From Variovorax paradoxus (lineage in GTDB: Bacteria > Pseudomonadota > Gammaproteobacteria > Burkholderiales > Burkholderiaceae_C): a stretch of 64,000 nucleotides of DNA. The stretch lies in assembly GCF_024734665.1 (NCBI RefSeq), contig NZ_CP102931.1, positions 370,001-434,000 on the forward strand. The letters run 5' to 3'. Of this stretch, positions 31,009 to 39,214 are shown piece by piece. The first letter of the stretch is position 1. Each line of letters begins with the position of its first letter. The position numbers and the translations under genes were made by a program. The notes beneath the pieces were generated by a model that saw only the letters and a list, made by a program, of their open reading frames with translations, searched no databases and was not told the DNA's origin.

Positions 31009-33153
31009 ATGACGACCCCCATGAACAAGAACTCCCTGCTGGTCGAACTGTTTGTCGAAGAACTGCCGCCGAAGGCACTGAAGAAGCTCGGCGATGCTTT
31101 CGCGGGCGTGCTGCGCGAACAACTGGTGGCGCAAGGTCTGGCCGAAGCCGGCTCGGTGCTCACCGCCTACGCCTCGCCGCGCCGCCTGGCCGCGCACCTC
31201 ACGCACGTGGCCGAGCGCGCCGCCGACAAGGCCGTGTCGCAAAAACTCATGCCCGTGGCAGTGGGCCTCGACGCCTCGGGCCAGCCCACGCCCGCGCTGC
31301 TCAAGCGCCTGGGTGCGCTCGGCGCCGACGTCTCGGCCGTGCCCGGCCTGAAGCGCGCGATGGACGGCAAGGCCGAAGCCCTTTTCTACGAAAGCACCGC
31401 CAAGGGCGCCATGCTGGCCGAAGGCTTGCAGAAGGCGCTGGCCGAGGCGATTGCCAAGCTGCCGATTCCCAAGGTCATGAGCTACCAGCTCGAAAGCGGC
31501 TGCGAGCTGCCGGGCTGGAGCAGCGTGAGCTTCGTGCGTCCCGCGCACGGCCTCGTGGCGCTGTATGGCGACACCGTGGTGCCCATCGAGGCGCTGGGCC
31601 TGAAGGCCGGCCGCGAAACGCATGGCCATCGCTTCGAGGCGGCGGTCGATCCGGTCGTGCTGCGCGATGCCAACAGCTATGCGCTGCAGATGCAGGAAGA
31701 CGGCGCCGTCATCGCGAGCTTCGAGGCGCGCCGCGCCGAAATCGCGCGCCAGCTTGCAGCGGCCGCGGTGAAGGTCGGTGGCGGCTCCGTGCCCATCCAC
31801 GACGACGCGCTGCTCGACGAGGTTACTGCGCTGGTCGAGCGCCCCAACGTGCTGGTCTGCAGCTTCGAACGCGAGTTCCTCGAAGTGCCGCAAGAGTGCC
31901 TGATCCTCACGATGAAGGCCAACCAGAAGTACTTTCCGCTGCTCGACGTGTCGAGCAAGCTCACCAACAAGTTCCTGGTCGTCAGCAACATCAGCCCCGC
32001 TGACGCGAGCGCGGTCATCGAAGGCAACGAGCGCGTGGTGCGCCCTCGTCTGGCCGATGCCAAGTTCTTCTTCGACCAGGACCGCAAGAAATCGCTGGCC
32101 TCGCGCGTCGAGTCGCTGGGCAAGGTGGTCTATCACAACAAGCTGGGCACGCAGGGCGAGCGCGTGGAGCGCGTGATGCGCATCGCGCGCGGCATTGCAG
32201 AGAAGATCGGCGACACCGCGCTGGCCGCGCACGCCACGCAAGCAGCACAGCTCGCCAAGGCCGACCTCGTGACCGACATGGTCGGCGAGTTCCCCGAGCT
32301 GCAGGGCACCATGGGCCGCTACTACGCGCTGCACGACGGGCTCGACGCATCGGTGGCCGACGCCATCGAAGACCACTACAAGCCGCGCTTTGCCGGCGAC
32401 GAGCTTCCGCGCAACAGCGTGGGCCTCGTGGTCGCGCTGGCCGACAAACTTGAAACGCTGGTCGGCATGTTCGGCATCGGCAACCTGCCCACCGGCGACC
32501 GCGACCCGTTCGCGCTGCGCCGCCACGCGCTGGGCGTGATCCGCATGCTGATCGAGAAAGACCTGTCGCTGGGCCTCGACGCGCTGCTGCAGGACACTGC
32601 CGCGCAGTTCAGCGGCATCGCCGGTTTCGAAAGCAGCCGCGCAACGGGCGAACTGCAGGACTTCATCCTCGATCGCCTCGCCGGCAGCCTGCGCGAGCAG
32701 GGCGCCAGCGCACAGGAGGTCGACGCTGTGCTGGCCCCGCGCCCGCAGCGCCTGGGCGAAGTGCCCAAGTTGCTGGCCGCGGTGCGCGCCTTTGCCGCCT
32801 TGCCCGCCGCCGCCGCGCTGGCCGCTGCGAACAAGCGCATCGGCAACATCCTCAAGAAGGCCCCCGAAGCCGACGCGCACGTCAGCGAGCTGCTGCTGCA
32901 GGAGCCGGCCGAAAAGGCGCTGCACGCAGCCATGGCGCAGGTCGTGCCCGCTGCCAACGCACAGTTCGAAGCCGGCGACTACACCGCCTCGCTGCAGACG
33001 CTGGCCGCGCTGCGCGAGCCGGTCGACGCCTTCTTCGACGGCGTGATGGTCAACGCCGAACAGGCCGACCTCCGGCTCAACCGCCTGGGCCTGCTGATGT
33101 CGCTGCACACCGCGATGAACCGCGTGGCGCAGCTCGAACGGCTGGCTGTCTGA
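31009..33153 (+). CDS. glyS: Glycine-tRNA ligase beta subunit
   Basis: 714-aa beta subunit of glycyl-tRNA synthetase, which binds tRNA. It opens LLVELFVEELPPKALKKLGD and has the family block FDQDRKKSLASRVESLGKVVYH and the HD-like GDRDPFALRR near residue 500. Length is normal (about 690-720). Ends 37 nt before gmhB, in a conserved beta-proteobacterial order glyQ-glyS-gmhB-plsC. Confidence 0.98.
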   Translation: MTTPMNKNSLLVELFVEELPPKALKKLGDAFAGVLREQLVAQGLAEAGSVLTAYASPRRLAAHLTHVAERAADKAVSQKLMPVAVGLDASGQPTPALLKRLGALGADVSAVPGLKRAMDGKAEALFYESTAKGAMLAEGLQKALAEAIAKLPIPKVMSYQLESGCELPGWSSVSFVRPAHGLVALYGDTVVPIEALGLKAGRETHGHRFEAAVDPVVLRDANSYALQMQEDGAVIASFEARRAEIARQLAAAAVKVGGGSVPIHDDALLDEVTALVERPNVLVCSFEREFLEVPQECLILTMKANQKYFPLLDVSSKLTNKFLVVSNISPADASAVIEGNERVVRPRLADAKFFFDQDRKKSLASRVESLGKVVYHNKLGTQGERVERVMRIARGIAEKIGDTALAAHATQAAQLAKADLVTDMVGEFPELQGTMGRYYALHDGLDASVADAIEDHYKPRFAGDELPRNSVGLVVALADKLETLVGMFGIGNLPTGDRDPFALRRHALGVIRMLIEKDLSLGLDALLQDTAAQFSGIAGFESSRATGELQDFILDRLAGSLREQGASAQEVDAVLAPRPQRLGEVPKLLAAVRAFAALPAAAALAAANKRIGNILKKAPEADAHVSELLLQEPAEKALHAAMAQVVPAANAQFEAGDYTASLQTLAALREPVDAFFDGVMVNAEQADLRLNRLGLLMSLHTAMNRVAQLERLAV

Positions 33154-33190
33154 GCTCATTCACGACGCCTCCCCCAGGAGCGGCACCACC

Positions 33191-33769
33191 ATGAAACTCG
33201 TCATCCTCGACCGCAACGGCACGATCAACGTGCACCGCGAAGACTTCGTGAAGAGCGACATCGAGTGGACGCCGCTGCCCGGTGCGCTCGAAGCCGTGGC
33301 GCGGCTCAACCATGCGGGCTGGCACGTGGTGATTGCATCCAACCAGTCGGGGCTGGGCCGGGGGCTGTTCGACATGGCCTCGCTCAACGCGATGCACGCC
33401 AAGATGCACAAGATGCTCGCGGCCGTGGGCGGCAAGGTCGATGCGGTGTTCTATTGCCCGCACAGTCCCGACGAGGGTTGTGAGTGCCGCAAGCCCAGGC
33501 CCGGCCTGTTCCTGCAGATCGGCGACCGCTACGGCATCGACCTCAAGGGCACCCCGACCTGCGGCGACAGCCTGCGCGACCTGCAGGCGGGCGCGGCTGC
33601 AGGCTGCGAGCCGCACCTGCTGCTCACGGGCATGGGCGCGGCTTGCCGCGGCGTCGATCCGTTGCCTTCCGAATACCCGGCGAACACGTTGGTTCACGAC
33701 GATCTCGCCGCTTTTGTCGACTTTCTGCTCGCGCGCGAAGCGCGGGCCGCACTGCAGGTGGCTGTCTGA
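33191..33769 (+). CDS. gmhB: D-glycero-beta-D-manno-heptose 1,7-bisphosphate 7-phosphatase
   Basis: 192-aa HAD-family phosphatase of LPS heptose synthesis. It has the SNQSGLGRG motif, the zinc-binding cysteine cluster CPHSPDEGCECRKPRPG (about 92-108) and the CGDSLRDLQAGAAAG motif. The first HAD motif reads LDRNGTIN: the nucleophile Asp7 is present, but the second acid, usually DxD, is Asn9. The codon is AAC and read clearly. This could lower or change activity. Its stop overlaps the plsC start as TGATG. Confidence 0.88.
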   Translation: MKLVILDRNGTINVHREDFVKSDIEWTPLPGALEAVARLNHAGWHVVIASNQSGLGRGLFDMASLNAMHAKMHKMLAAVGGKVDAVFYCPHSPDEGCECRKPRPGLFLQIGDRYGIDLKGTPTCGDSLRDLQAGAAAGCEPHLLLTGMGAACRGVDPLPSEYPANTLVHDDLAAFVDFLLAREARAALQVAV

Positions 33770-34539
33770 TGGCGTTTTTCCGTTCCGTTCTCCACGCGTT
33801 GTGGATGCTCGTCACCGTGATCCCCTGGGGCATCATCATGTGCGTCAGCTCGCTCTGGAAGCGCGGCATTCCGCTCTACTGGATGGCCGAGCAATGGCTC
33901 AGCTGGGCCATTGGCGGCGCGCGCGTGCTGCTGGGCATCAAGACCCGCGTGAGCGGCATGGAGAACCTGCCGACCGACAAGCTTGCCGGCGCGGTGCTGC
34001 TGGTGAAGCACCAATCCACGCTCGAGACCTTCCTGATGCCCACGCTGATGCCGCACCCGCTGGCCTACGTGTTCAAGAAGGAGCTGATCTACATCCCCTT
34101 CTTCGGCTGGGCGATGGCGCGGCTGGACATGATCCACATCGATCGCAGCCAGCGTGCGCAGGCTTTCAACAAGGTGGTGAACCAGGGCCGCAAGCTGCTC
34201 GCACAGGGCATCTGGATCATCATGTTCCCCGAGGGCACGCGCATTCCGCGCGGGCAGAAGGGCACCTACAAGAGCGGCGGCACGCGGCTCGCGTGCGAGA
34301 CCGGCGTGCCGGTGATTCCCATTGCCGTGACCTCGGCCAAGGTGTGGCCGCGCAAGGCCTTCATCAAGCGCCCGGGCGTGGTCGACGTGTCCATCGGCCC
34401 GGCGATCCCGAGCGTGGGCCGCAAGCCTGACGAGTTGATGCGCGAGGTCGAGGCCTGGATCGAGGCCGAGATGCGCCGTCTCGACCCCGAGGCGTATGTC
34501 GACAGCCCTCTGCAGCCCACGCAAGAAGCGGTGAGCTGA
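33769..34539 (+). CDS. plsC: 1-acyl-sn-glycerol-3-phosphate acyltransferase
   Basis: 256-aa membrane-bound lysophosphatidic acid acyltransferase. A hydrophobic N-terminal anchor (about 5-25) is followed by the acyltransferase motifs. The usual NHxSxxD reads VKHQSTLETF (about 79-88) with Glu in the acid position, as in many beta-proteobacterial members; MFPEGTRIPRG (about 153-163) and the VPVIPIAV motif follow. The start overlaps gmhB by one base, so it is translationally coupled. Confidence 0.92.
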   Translation: MAFFRSVLHALWMLVTVIPWGIIMCVSSLWKRGIPLYWMAEQWLSWAIGGARVLLGIKTRVSGMENLPTDKLAGAVLLVKHQSTLETFLMPTLMPHPLAYVFKKELIYIPFFGWAMARLDMIHIDRSQRAQAFNKVVNQGRKLLAQGIWIIMFPEGTRIPRGQKGTYKSGGTRLACETGVPVIPIAVTSAKVWPRKAFIKRPGVVDVSIGPAIPSVGRKPDELMREVEAWIEAEMRRLDPEAYVDSPLQPTQEAVS

Positions 34540-34559
34540 AGAGGAAAAGAGAGCCCGTC

Positions 34560-35519
34560 ATGGGATTGCTTCGGTTCACGATGGATCTTTTCGAGGGGCT
34601 GGGCAGCGAGTTCGCTCCGCCAGCGCCCGCACCGGAGCGGCCACGCAGGGTGAAGAAGCCGAAGCCGGTGGCACCGCCGACCGCGCCTTTGGCTCCGCCC
34701 GCACCCGTCGACCTCAATGCGCCACCCGCGGTGCCGTTGGCCGATACGCTGACGCTTGCGAACTTCGCGCATCCGCAGGCCACGCGCGAAGTGGTGCTCG
34801 GCTCTGCACGCGTGGCCTATGAATTCAAGCGCGGCAAGCGCAAGACGATCGGCTTTCTCGTCGGGGCCGAAGGGCTGTCGGTACGCGCGCCGCGCTGGGT
34901 GGCGCTGCGCGATGTCGATGCGGCTATCCATGAAAAGTCGGACTGGATCCTGCGCAAGCTGACGGAAACGCAGCAGCGCCATGCGCGCGTCGAGGCCACT
35001 CGCATCGAGTGGAAGGATGGGGCCGGGTTTCCATTCCTGGGCGAGCCGGTTGTGATGCGGCTTGATCCGAAGCATGGCTTTGCGAGTGTTGGCGGCACGC
35101 TTGACGACGCTGTTGAAGAAGGTGGGCCGCGGGTGCTGCGGCTGGCTGTGGCGCAGAACGCCGAGCCTTCGCAGATTCGTGATGCGGCGCAGGCCTGGTT
35201 GATGCGGCAGGCGCGCAAGTTGTTTATCGAGCGGTTGGATCACTTTGCGCCGTTGCTTGGGGTGCAGTGGCAGAAGTTGTCGCTGTCGAATGCTTCTACG
35301 CGCTGGGGTAGCGCCAGTGCTGATGGGTCGATTCGGCTGAATTGGCGGTTGATTCACTTTCGGTTGCCGGTGATCGACTATGTTGTTGCGCATGAGTTGG
35401 CGCATCTGCGGGTTATGGATCACTCGCATCGGTTTTGGGAGACCGTTGAGAGTGTTGTGCCTGACTACGACTTGCTGCGGCGGCAACTGAAGGATGAAGC
35501 GGTTCCTCGCTGGGGCTGA
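34560..35519 (+). CDS. YgjP-type M48-like metallopeptidase
   Basis: 319-aa protein with a Pro-rich N-terminal 60 residues and a C-terminal YgjP/WLM-type metalloprotease domain. The zinc motif HELAH is at 278-282, with a third ligand His290 in HSHRFW. The preceding NASTRWGSASADGSIRLNWR block is typical for the family. The last 470 nt are strikingly rich in G and T on the coding strand (many GTT, TTG and CGG codons), unlike the first half and the upstream genes. It ends 22 nt before a 579-bp palindrome. Confidence 0.88.
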   Translation: MGLLRFTMDLFEGLGSEFAPPAPAPERPRRVKKPKPVAPPTAPLAPPAPVDLNAPPAVPLADTLTLANFAHPQATREVVLGSARVAYEFKRGKRKTIGFLVGAEGLSVRAPRWVALRDVDAAIHEKSDWILRKLTETQQRHARVEATRIEWKDGAGFPFLGEPVVMRLDPKHGFASVGGTLDDAVEEGGPRVLRLAVAQNAEPSQIRDAAQAWLMRQARKLFIERLDHFAPLLGVQWQKLSLSNASTRWGSASADGSIRLNWRLIHFRLPVIDYVVAHELAHLRVMDHSHRFWETVESVVPDYDLLRRQLKDEAVPRWG

Positions 35520-35575
35520 ATTTGTCGTTGGTATGGGTTTGCTTTCCGGGGCCGGGACTCGCCCCGGCGGGCGAC

Positions 35576-35607
35576 CTACTTTTCTTTGCTTCGCCAAAGA
35601 AAAGTAG
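35576..35607. repeat. Left outer hairpin of the palindrome
   Basis: Perfect 13-bp stem CTACTTTTCTTTG / CAAAGAAAAGTAG with loop CTTCGC. It lies 57 nt after the YgjP-type gene and could slow or end transcription, but there is no T tract after it. Confidence 0.85.
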
Positions 35608-35808
35608 GCAAAAGAAAGGCGACCCCACTGTCTGCGACCCCTTCGCGTAGCGAAGGGGCAACCTGCGGTGCTCGCGTTTCGCGGGGTCTCGCCCAAACTC
35701 GCTTCGCTCAGACAAGGGCGAGCCCTGATCCGCGAAACGCTGCGCTCCTCGGCGCAGCCAGAGGGGGTTGGATACAACACGGGCCTTTGCTTCGCTCGGC
35801 CACGGGGC

Positions 35809-35837
35809 CACTGCAGGCGCGTAGCGCCTGCAGTGGT
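35809..35837. repeat. Central hairpin of the palindrome
   Basis: Perfect 13-bp stem CCACTGCAGGCGC / GCGCCTGCAGTGG with a GTA loop, close to the symmetry centre. A similar GTA-loop hairpin, CCCCTTCGC-GTA-GCGAAGGGG, lies at 35638-35658. Confidence 0.85.
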
Positions 35838-36054
35838 TGGAGTTGGCTGTTGGATGTTCGAGAGCCGAGCGCAGCGATGGCTCGTTCGGTTCCCCAATCC
35901 CTTCTGGCTGCGCCGAGGAGTGCAGACGTAGACGGGATCAGGGCCGCAGCTGTTTGAGCGAAGCGAGTTCTGCGGCCCCCCTCCGGAGTCGAGCACCGCA
36001 GGTTGCCCGTAGCGAAGCGGAGGGGCGCAGACAGTAGGGTCGCCTTTTCTTTGG

Positions 36055-36086
36055 CTACTTTCTTTTGGCGAAGCAAAAGAAAGTAG
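36055..36086. repeat. Right outer hairpin of the palindrome
   Basis: Perfect 13-bp stem CTACTTTCTTTTG / CAAAAGAAAGTAG with loop GCGAAG. Compared with the inverted left copy it differs at two stem positions, and both changes are matched on the opposite strand of the stem, so pairing is kept. It lies downstream of the SDR gene on the minus strand. Confidence 0.85.
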
Positions 36087-36127
36087 CTCGCTCGCCGGGG
36101 CGAGACCCGGCCCCGGAAAGAGAAAAC

Positions 36128-36898
36128 TCAACGAGCGTGAGTAACCCCCCCATCCACAACCAACGTAGACCCCATCACATAGTCCCCTGCACGCGAGGCC
36201 AAGTAGATAGCCGCCCCAGCCATATCTTCAGGCACCCCGATGCGCCCAGCCGGAATCCGCCCCTTCACCTCATCCCCATGGTCCCGCGCCAACTTGTTCA
36301 TGTCAGAAGCAAACGCACCAGGCGCAATAGCACTAACCACGATCCGATCCTGCGCCAACCGCAGCGCCATCCGCCGAGTCAACTGAATCAGCCCAGCCTT
36401 GCTCGCCGCATACGAATAAGTCTCCTGCGGATTCACCGAAATCCCGTCGATAGAAGCGATGTTGATCACCTTCGCCAGATGGTCCGTCGCAGCCTTCTTC
36501 AGCATCGGAGTCAACGCCTTGGTCAAAAAGAACGGCGTCTTCAGATTCAGATCAACCACCTTGTCCCATCCACTCTCGGGAAACTCTTCATAAGGTGCCC
36601 CCCAGGCAGCACCGGCGTTGTTCACCAGAATGTCCAGCGAACCTTCGTGCTTCGAATAGGCATCGACCAGCGCCTGCGCACCTTCGAGCGTCGACACGTC
36701 TGCAGGCAGCGAGACGCAATGACCAAAGGCCGACAGCTCCTTCGCCGTCTCGTCGCAGGCCGCGGCCTTGCGAGCCGAGATGTACACGCGTGCGCCCTGG
36801 GCCAGGAAGCCCTCGGCGATCATGCGGCCGATGCCGCGCGAGCCGCCGGTGATCAGCGCCGTGCGGCCCTTCAGCGAAAAGAGTTGGGTGGTGTCCAT
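36128..36898 (-). CDS. SDR family oxidoreductase
   Basis: 256-aa short-chain dehydrogenase/reductase. The NAD(P)-binding TGGSRGIG is at about residues 16-23, the NNAG motif near 93, the catalytic Ser in NIASIDG (about 145) and Tyr-x-x-x-Lys in YSYAASKAG (about 160). It resembles RhlG/3-ketoacyl-ACP-reductase-like enzymes; the substrate is unknown. ATG 36898 (MDTTQLFSLKG) with AGGAGA upstream is preferred to ATG 36931. Its 3' half is G/T-rich on the coding strand, mirroring the convergent gene across the palindrome. Confidence 0.88.
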   Translation of the reverse strand: MDTTQLFSLKGRTALITGGSRGIGRMIAEGFLAQGARVYISARKAAACDETAKELSAFGHCVSLPADVSTLEGAQALVDAYSKHEGSLDILVNNAGAAWGAPYEEFPESGWDKVVDLNLKTPFFLTKALTPMLKKAATDHLAKVINIASIDGISVNPQETYSYAASKAGLIQLTRRMALRLAQDRIVVSAIAPGAFASDMNKLARDHGDEVKGRIPAGRIGVPEDMAGAAIYLASRAGDYVMGSTLVVDGGVTHAR

Positions 36899-36977
36899 GG
36901 TGCGGGTGTCTCCTGAATGAAAGATCGGCAATGCAAGTTCAGGAAACGAGCTTAGTGCGCGCCGCGCCGCGCGCGCG

Positions 36978-37898
36978 TCACCTCGGTGTCAGCGACAGGC
37001 TCCGGGGGCTCGTGAAGCTGCGCAGGTCTCCCGTCACCGGGTCGAGAAAGGCCAGCGACTGGGCCAGCAGCTGCAGAGGCTTGCCGAAGTCATCCGCACC
37101 CTCGGGCAGCAGCACTGGGTAGATCGGGTCGTTCACGATCGGCATGCCCAGCGCCATGCAATGCACGCGCAGCTGGTGCTTGCGGCCCGTGATTGGCGAG
37201 AGCTTCAGCAGCGCGTGGCCGTCGCGCACTTCCTGCACCTCGATGCGGGTCTCGGAGTTGGGCTCGCCGGGCTCTTCCCGCACGCGCATGAAGTGCTCGT
37301 CGTCGACCAGCCGGCTGCGATAGATCTCGGGCACAGACGACACGCCCTCGCGCCACGGCACGATGGCCTCGTAGTGCTTGGCGATGCGGCGCTCGGGGAA
37401 CATCACCTGGTAGGCGCCGCGCGTGGCGTGCCGCACCGAGAACAGCACCAGCCCCGAGGTGCTGCGGTCGATGCGGTGCATCGGCACGAGGTCGTCGAGC
37501 TTCAGCTTGCGTTTGAGGCGCACCAGCAGGCTTTCCTGCAGGTACTTGCCGGTGGGCGTGACGGGCACGAAGGGAGGCTTGTCCACGACCAGCAGATCAT
37601 CGTCCTGGAACACGATCTGCTCTTCGAAAGGGATGCGCGCTTCGTCGTCGAGCGTGCGGTAGTAGTACACGCGCAGCGGCGACTCGTAGCGGCGCGTCGC
37701 GGTCACGGGCACGCCATGTTCGTCGATGACATCGTTCGCTTCGATGCGCTCGAGCCAGGCCTCGCGCGTGATCGCGGGAAAACGCTCGATCAGGAATTCG
37801 GCAATCGTCGGCCAGGGGCCGGAAGACAGGCCGACGCAGCTCGGGCCTACGCCGTCGCGCGTGGGTAGCGGCAGCTGCGGCGGTCGGCGCCGGGTCAT
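36978..37898 (-). CDS. RluA-family RNA pseudouridine synthase
   Basis: 306-aa pseudouridine synthase of the RluA family. The catalytic Asp is in HRIDRSTSGL (about 142-151), with the FVPVTPTG and GRKHQLRVH family blocks either side. An N-terminal S4-like region (about 30-75) precedes the catalytic domain. The RNA target cannot be read. Its start overlaps the stop of the leucine-rich-repeat kinase by 4 nt (ATGA), so the two are cotranslated, an unusual pairing. Confidence 0.9.
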   Translation of the reverse strand: MTRRRPPQLPLPTRDGVGPSCVGLSSGPWPTIAEFLIERFPAITREAWLERIEANDVIDEHGVPVTATRRYESPLRVYYYRTLDDEARIPFEEQIVFQDDDLLVVDKPPFVPVTPTGKYLQESLLVRLKRKLKLDDLVPMHRIDRSTSGLVLFSVRHATRGAYQVMFPERRIAKHYEAIVPWREGVSSVPEIYRSRLVDDEHFMRVREEPGEPNSETRIEVQEVRDGHALLKLSPITGRKHQLRVHCMALGMPIVNDPIYPVLLPEGADDFGKPLQLLAQSLAFLDPVTGDLRSFTSPRSLSLTPR

Positions 37899-39205
37899 GG
37901 CGATGAAGATGCTTGCTGCAGCAACGACAGCGCTTGGGCGAACGTCGGGCGCGCGGCGGCGTCGGGCTGCAGGCAGCGGTCTTTCAGCGTGCTTACCGAT
38001 GCGGGCGCTGCGTCGGTGCAGCGCTCGAGCAGTTCTTCAAGCAGGCAGCCGAAGGCGCGCATCTCCAGCGCCTGGAACGCGCGCGCCTGTGCCGCGTCGA
38101 GCGCGCCGGTCATCCACGCAGCGCCGAAGTCGCCGAGCCGGCCGCCGCGCTGTGCGTGCCACAGGATGTTGTGTGCGTAGAGGTCGCCGTGAAGAATCCC
38201 TCGCGCATGCAGGTGCTGCATGGCCGAGGCGATGTCGCGTGCGATGCGCAGCGCCACGTTGGGCGTCCACCGCGCTTCTTCGGCATAGACATCGCGCGTG
38301 CATGAGGCAAGGCTCGGTGGCCCCGCGAGCGTGACGAATGACGGATCGACCAGTGCCATCACCAGGCCTTCGGTGCCGTCGGGGTGCCCGTCGATGCGGC
38401 TCTGCGCTGCGATCAGCGTTGGGTGCACGCCAGCGGCGATGCAGGCGGCCATTTCACTGTGCGGCCAGCCGTCGCTGGTGACTGCACCCTTGAAGAGCTT
38501 GACTGCCACCTGCTGTGCCTTGCCGAGCGTGGCTTGATGGATCACACCCGACGCGCCTTCGCCGAGCTTCCTGCCCAGCGTCAGTTCACGCCAGTCGATG
38601 TGCGGTACCGACTGCGCGGTGATCGCCGCGTCCTCGGCCTGCGTGTCGAAGGGGTTGCCCGCGCAGGCGAGCCACGACAGGCGCGGCAGCGAGGGCAGCC
38701 ACGCGGGCAGTGTCTCGAAGCGGTTGGCCGAGATGCGAAGCAGTTCGAGCTGCTTGAGCGCGGCCATCGACTGCGGCAACGTGCGCAGGCGGTTGCCCGC
38801 CAGCATCAGCTTCTGCATGCGCGTGCAATCGCCGAGCGAATCGGGCAGTTCTTCGATCTGGTTGTCCGTGAGGATCAGCCAGCGCAACGAGGCTGGCAGC
38901 GCTGCAGCCGGCACAACGCTAATCTGGTTGGCCTTGAAGCCGACGATGTCGATACCGTGGCACCTGCCGATCGACTCGGGCAGCGTGGTGAACCGGTTGT
39001 CGGAGCAGAACAGCACGCGCAGCCTGTGCAGGCGGTTCAGGTCGTCGGGCAGCGTGTCGAGCGCATTGCCCGACAGGTTCAGCACCTCGAGCGAATCCGC
39101 GAGGTCGAAAAGCTCGCGCGGAAACTCGGTGAGTCCGCACGAGAGATCGATTCTTTTTGCGCCTGCCAGCCGGCCCGCGCGCAGCTGAGCCAGCGTGTCT
39201 TCCAT
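37895..39205 (-). CDS. Leucine-rich-repeat protein kinase
   Basis: 436 aa with two parts. Residues about 15-185 hold about seven leucine-rich repeats of the LxxLxLxxNxLxxLP type. Residues about 207-436 are a protein-kinase-like domain: glycine loop GEGASGVIH (215-223), Lys236 in VAVKLFKG, catalytic loop HGDLYAHN (339-346, HGD in place of HRD) and DFG at 359-361. The C-lobe is short. Cytoplasmic; no signal or membrane segment. Substrate unknown. It is just upstream of, and overlaps, the RluA-family gene. Confidence 0.87.
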   Translation of the reverse strand: MEDTLAQLRAGRLAGAKRIDLSCGLTEFPRELFDLADSLEVLNLSGNALDTLPDDLNRLHRLRVLFCSDNRFTTLPESIGRCHGIDIVGFKANQISVVPAAALPASLRWLILTDNQIEELPDSLGDCTRMQKLMLAGNRLRTLPQSMAALKQLELLRISANRFETLPAWLPSLPRLSWLACAGNPFDTQAEDAAITAQSVPHIDWRELTLGRKLGEGASGVIHQATLGKAQQVAVKLFKGAVTSDGWPHSEMAACIAAGVHPTLIAAQSRIDGHPDGTEGLVMALVDPSFVTLAGPPSLASCTRDVYAEEARWTPNVALRIARDIASAMQHLHARGILHGDLYAHNILWHAQRGGRLGDFGAAWMTGALDAAQARAFQALEMRAFGCLLEELLERCTDAAPASVSTLKDRCLQPDAAARPTFAQALSLLQQASSSP

Positions 39206-39214
39206 CCGGGGAGT

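Larger units (their letters stand above)
35542..36120. repeat. 579-bp imperfect palindrome between convergent genes
   Basis: The whole intergenic region is an inverted repeat centred near 35831. Perfect matching blocks: 35542-35556 with 36106-36120 (CTTTCCGGGGCCGGG), 35656-35674 with 35990-36008 (19 nt), 35696-35710 with 35955-35969 (15 nt) and 35745-35762 with 35903-35920 (18 nt). Each arm has its own hairpins. No protein-coding gene is credible within it. Similar TACTTTTCTTTGCTTCGCC hairpins are, to my knowledge, dispersed in Comamonadaceae genomes, so this is probably two inverted copies of a repeat of about 280 bp. Confidence 0.9.

Noticed and set aside
35586..36076. Small open frames of 66-123 codons inside the palindrome
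   Set aside because: They arise from the structured repeat on both strands, with no ribosome site or domain.
35542..36120. dif site or replication terminus at the palindrome because of the skew flip
   Set aside because: No XerC/XerD-type 28-bp motif seen, and the skew is confined to about 1.5 kb.
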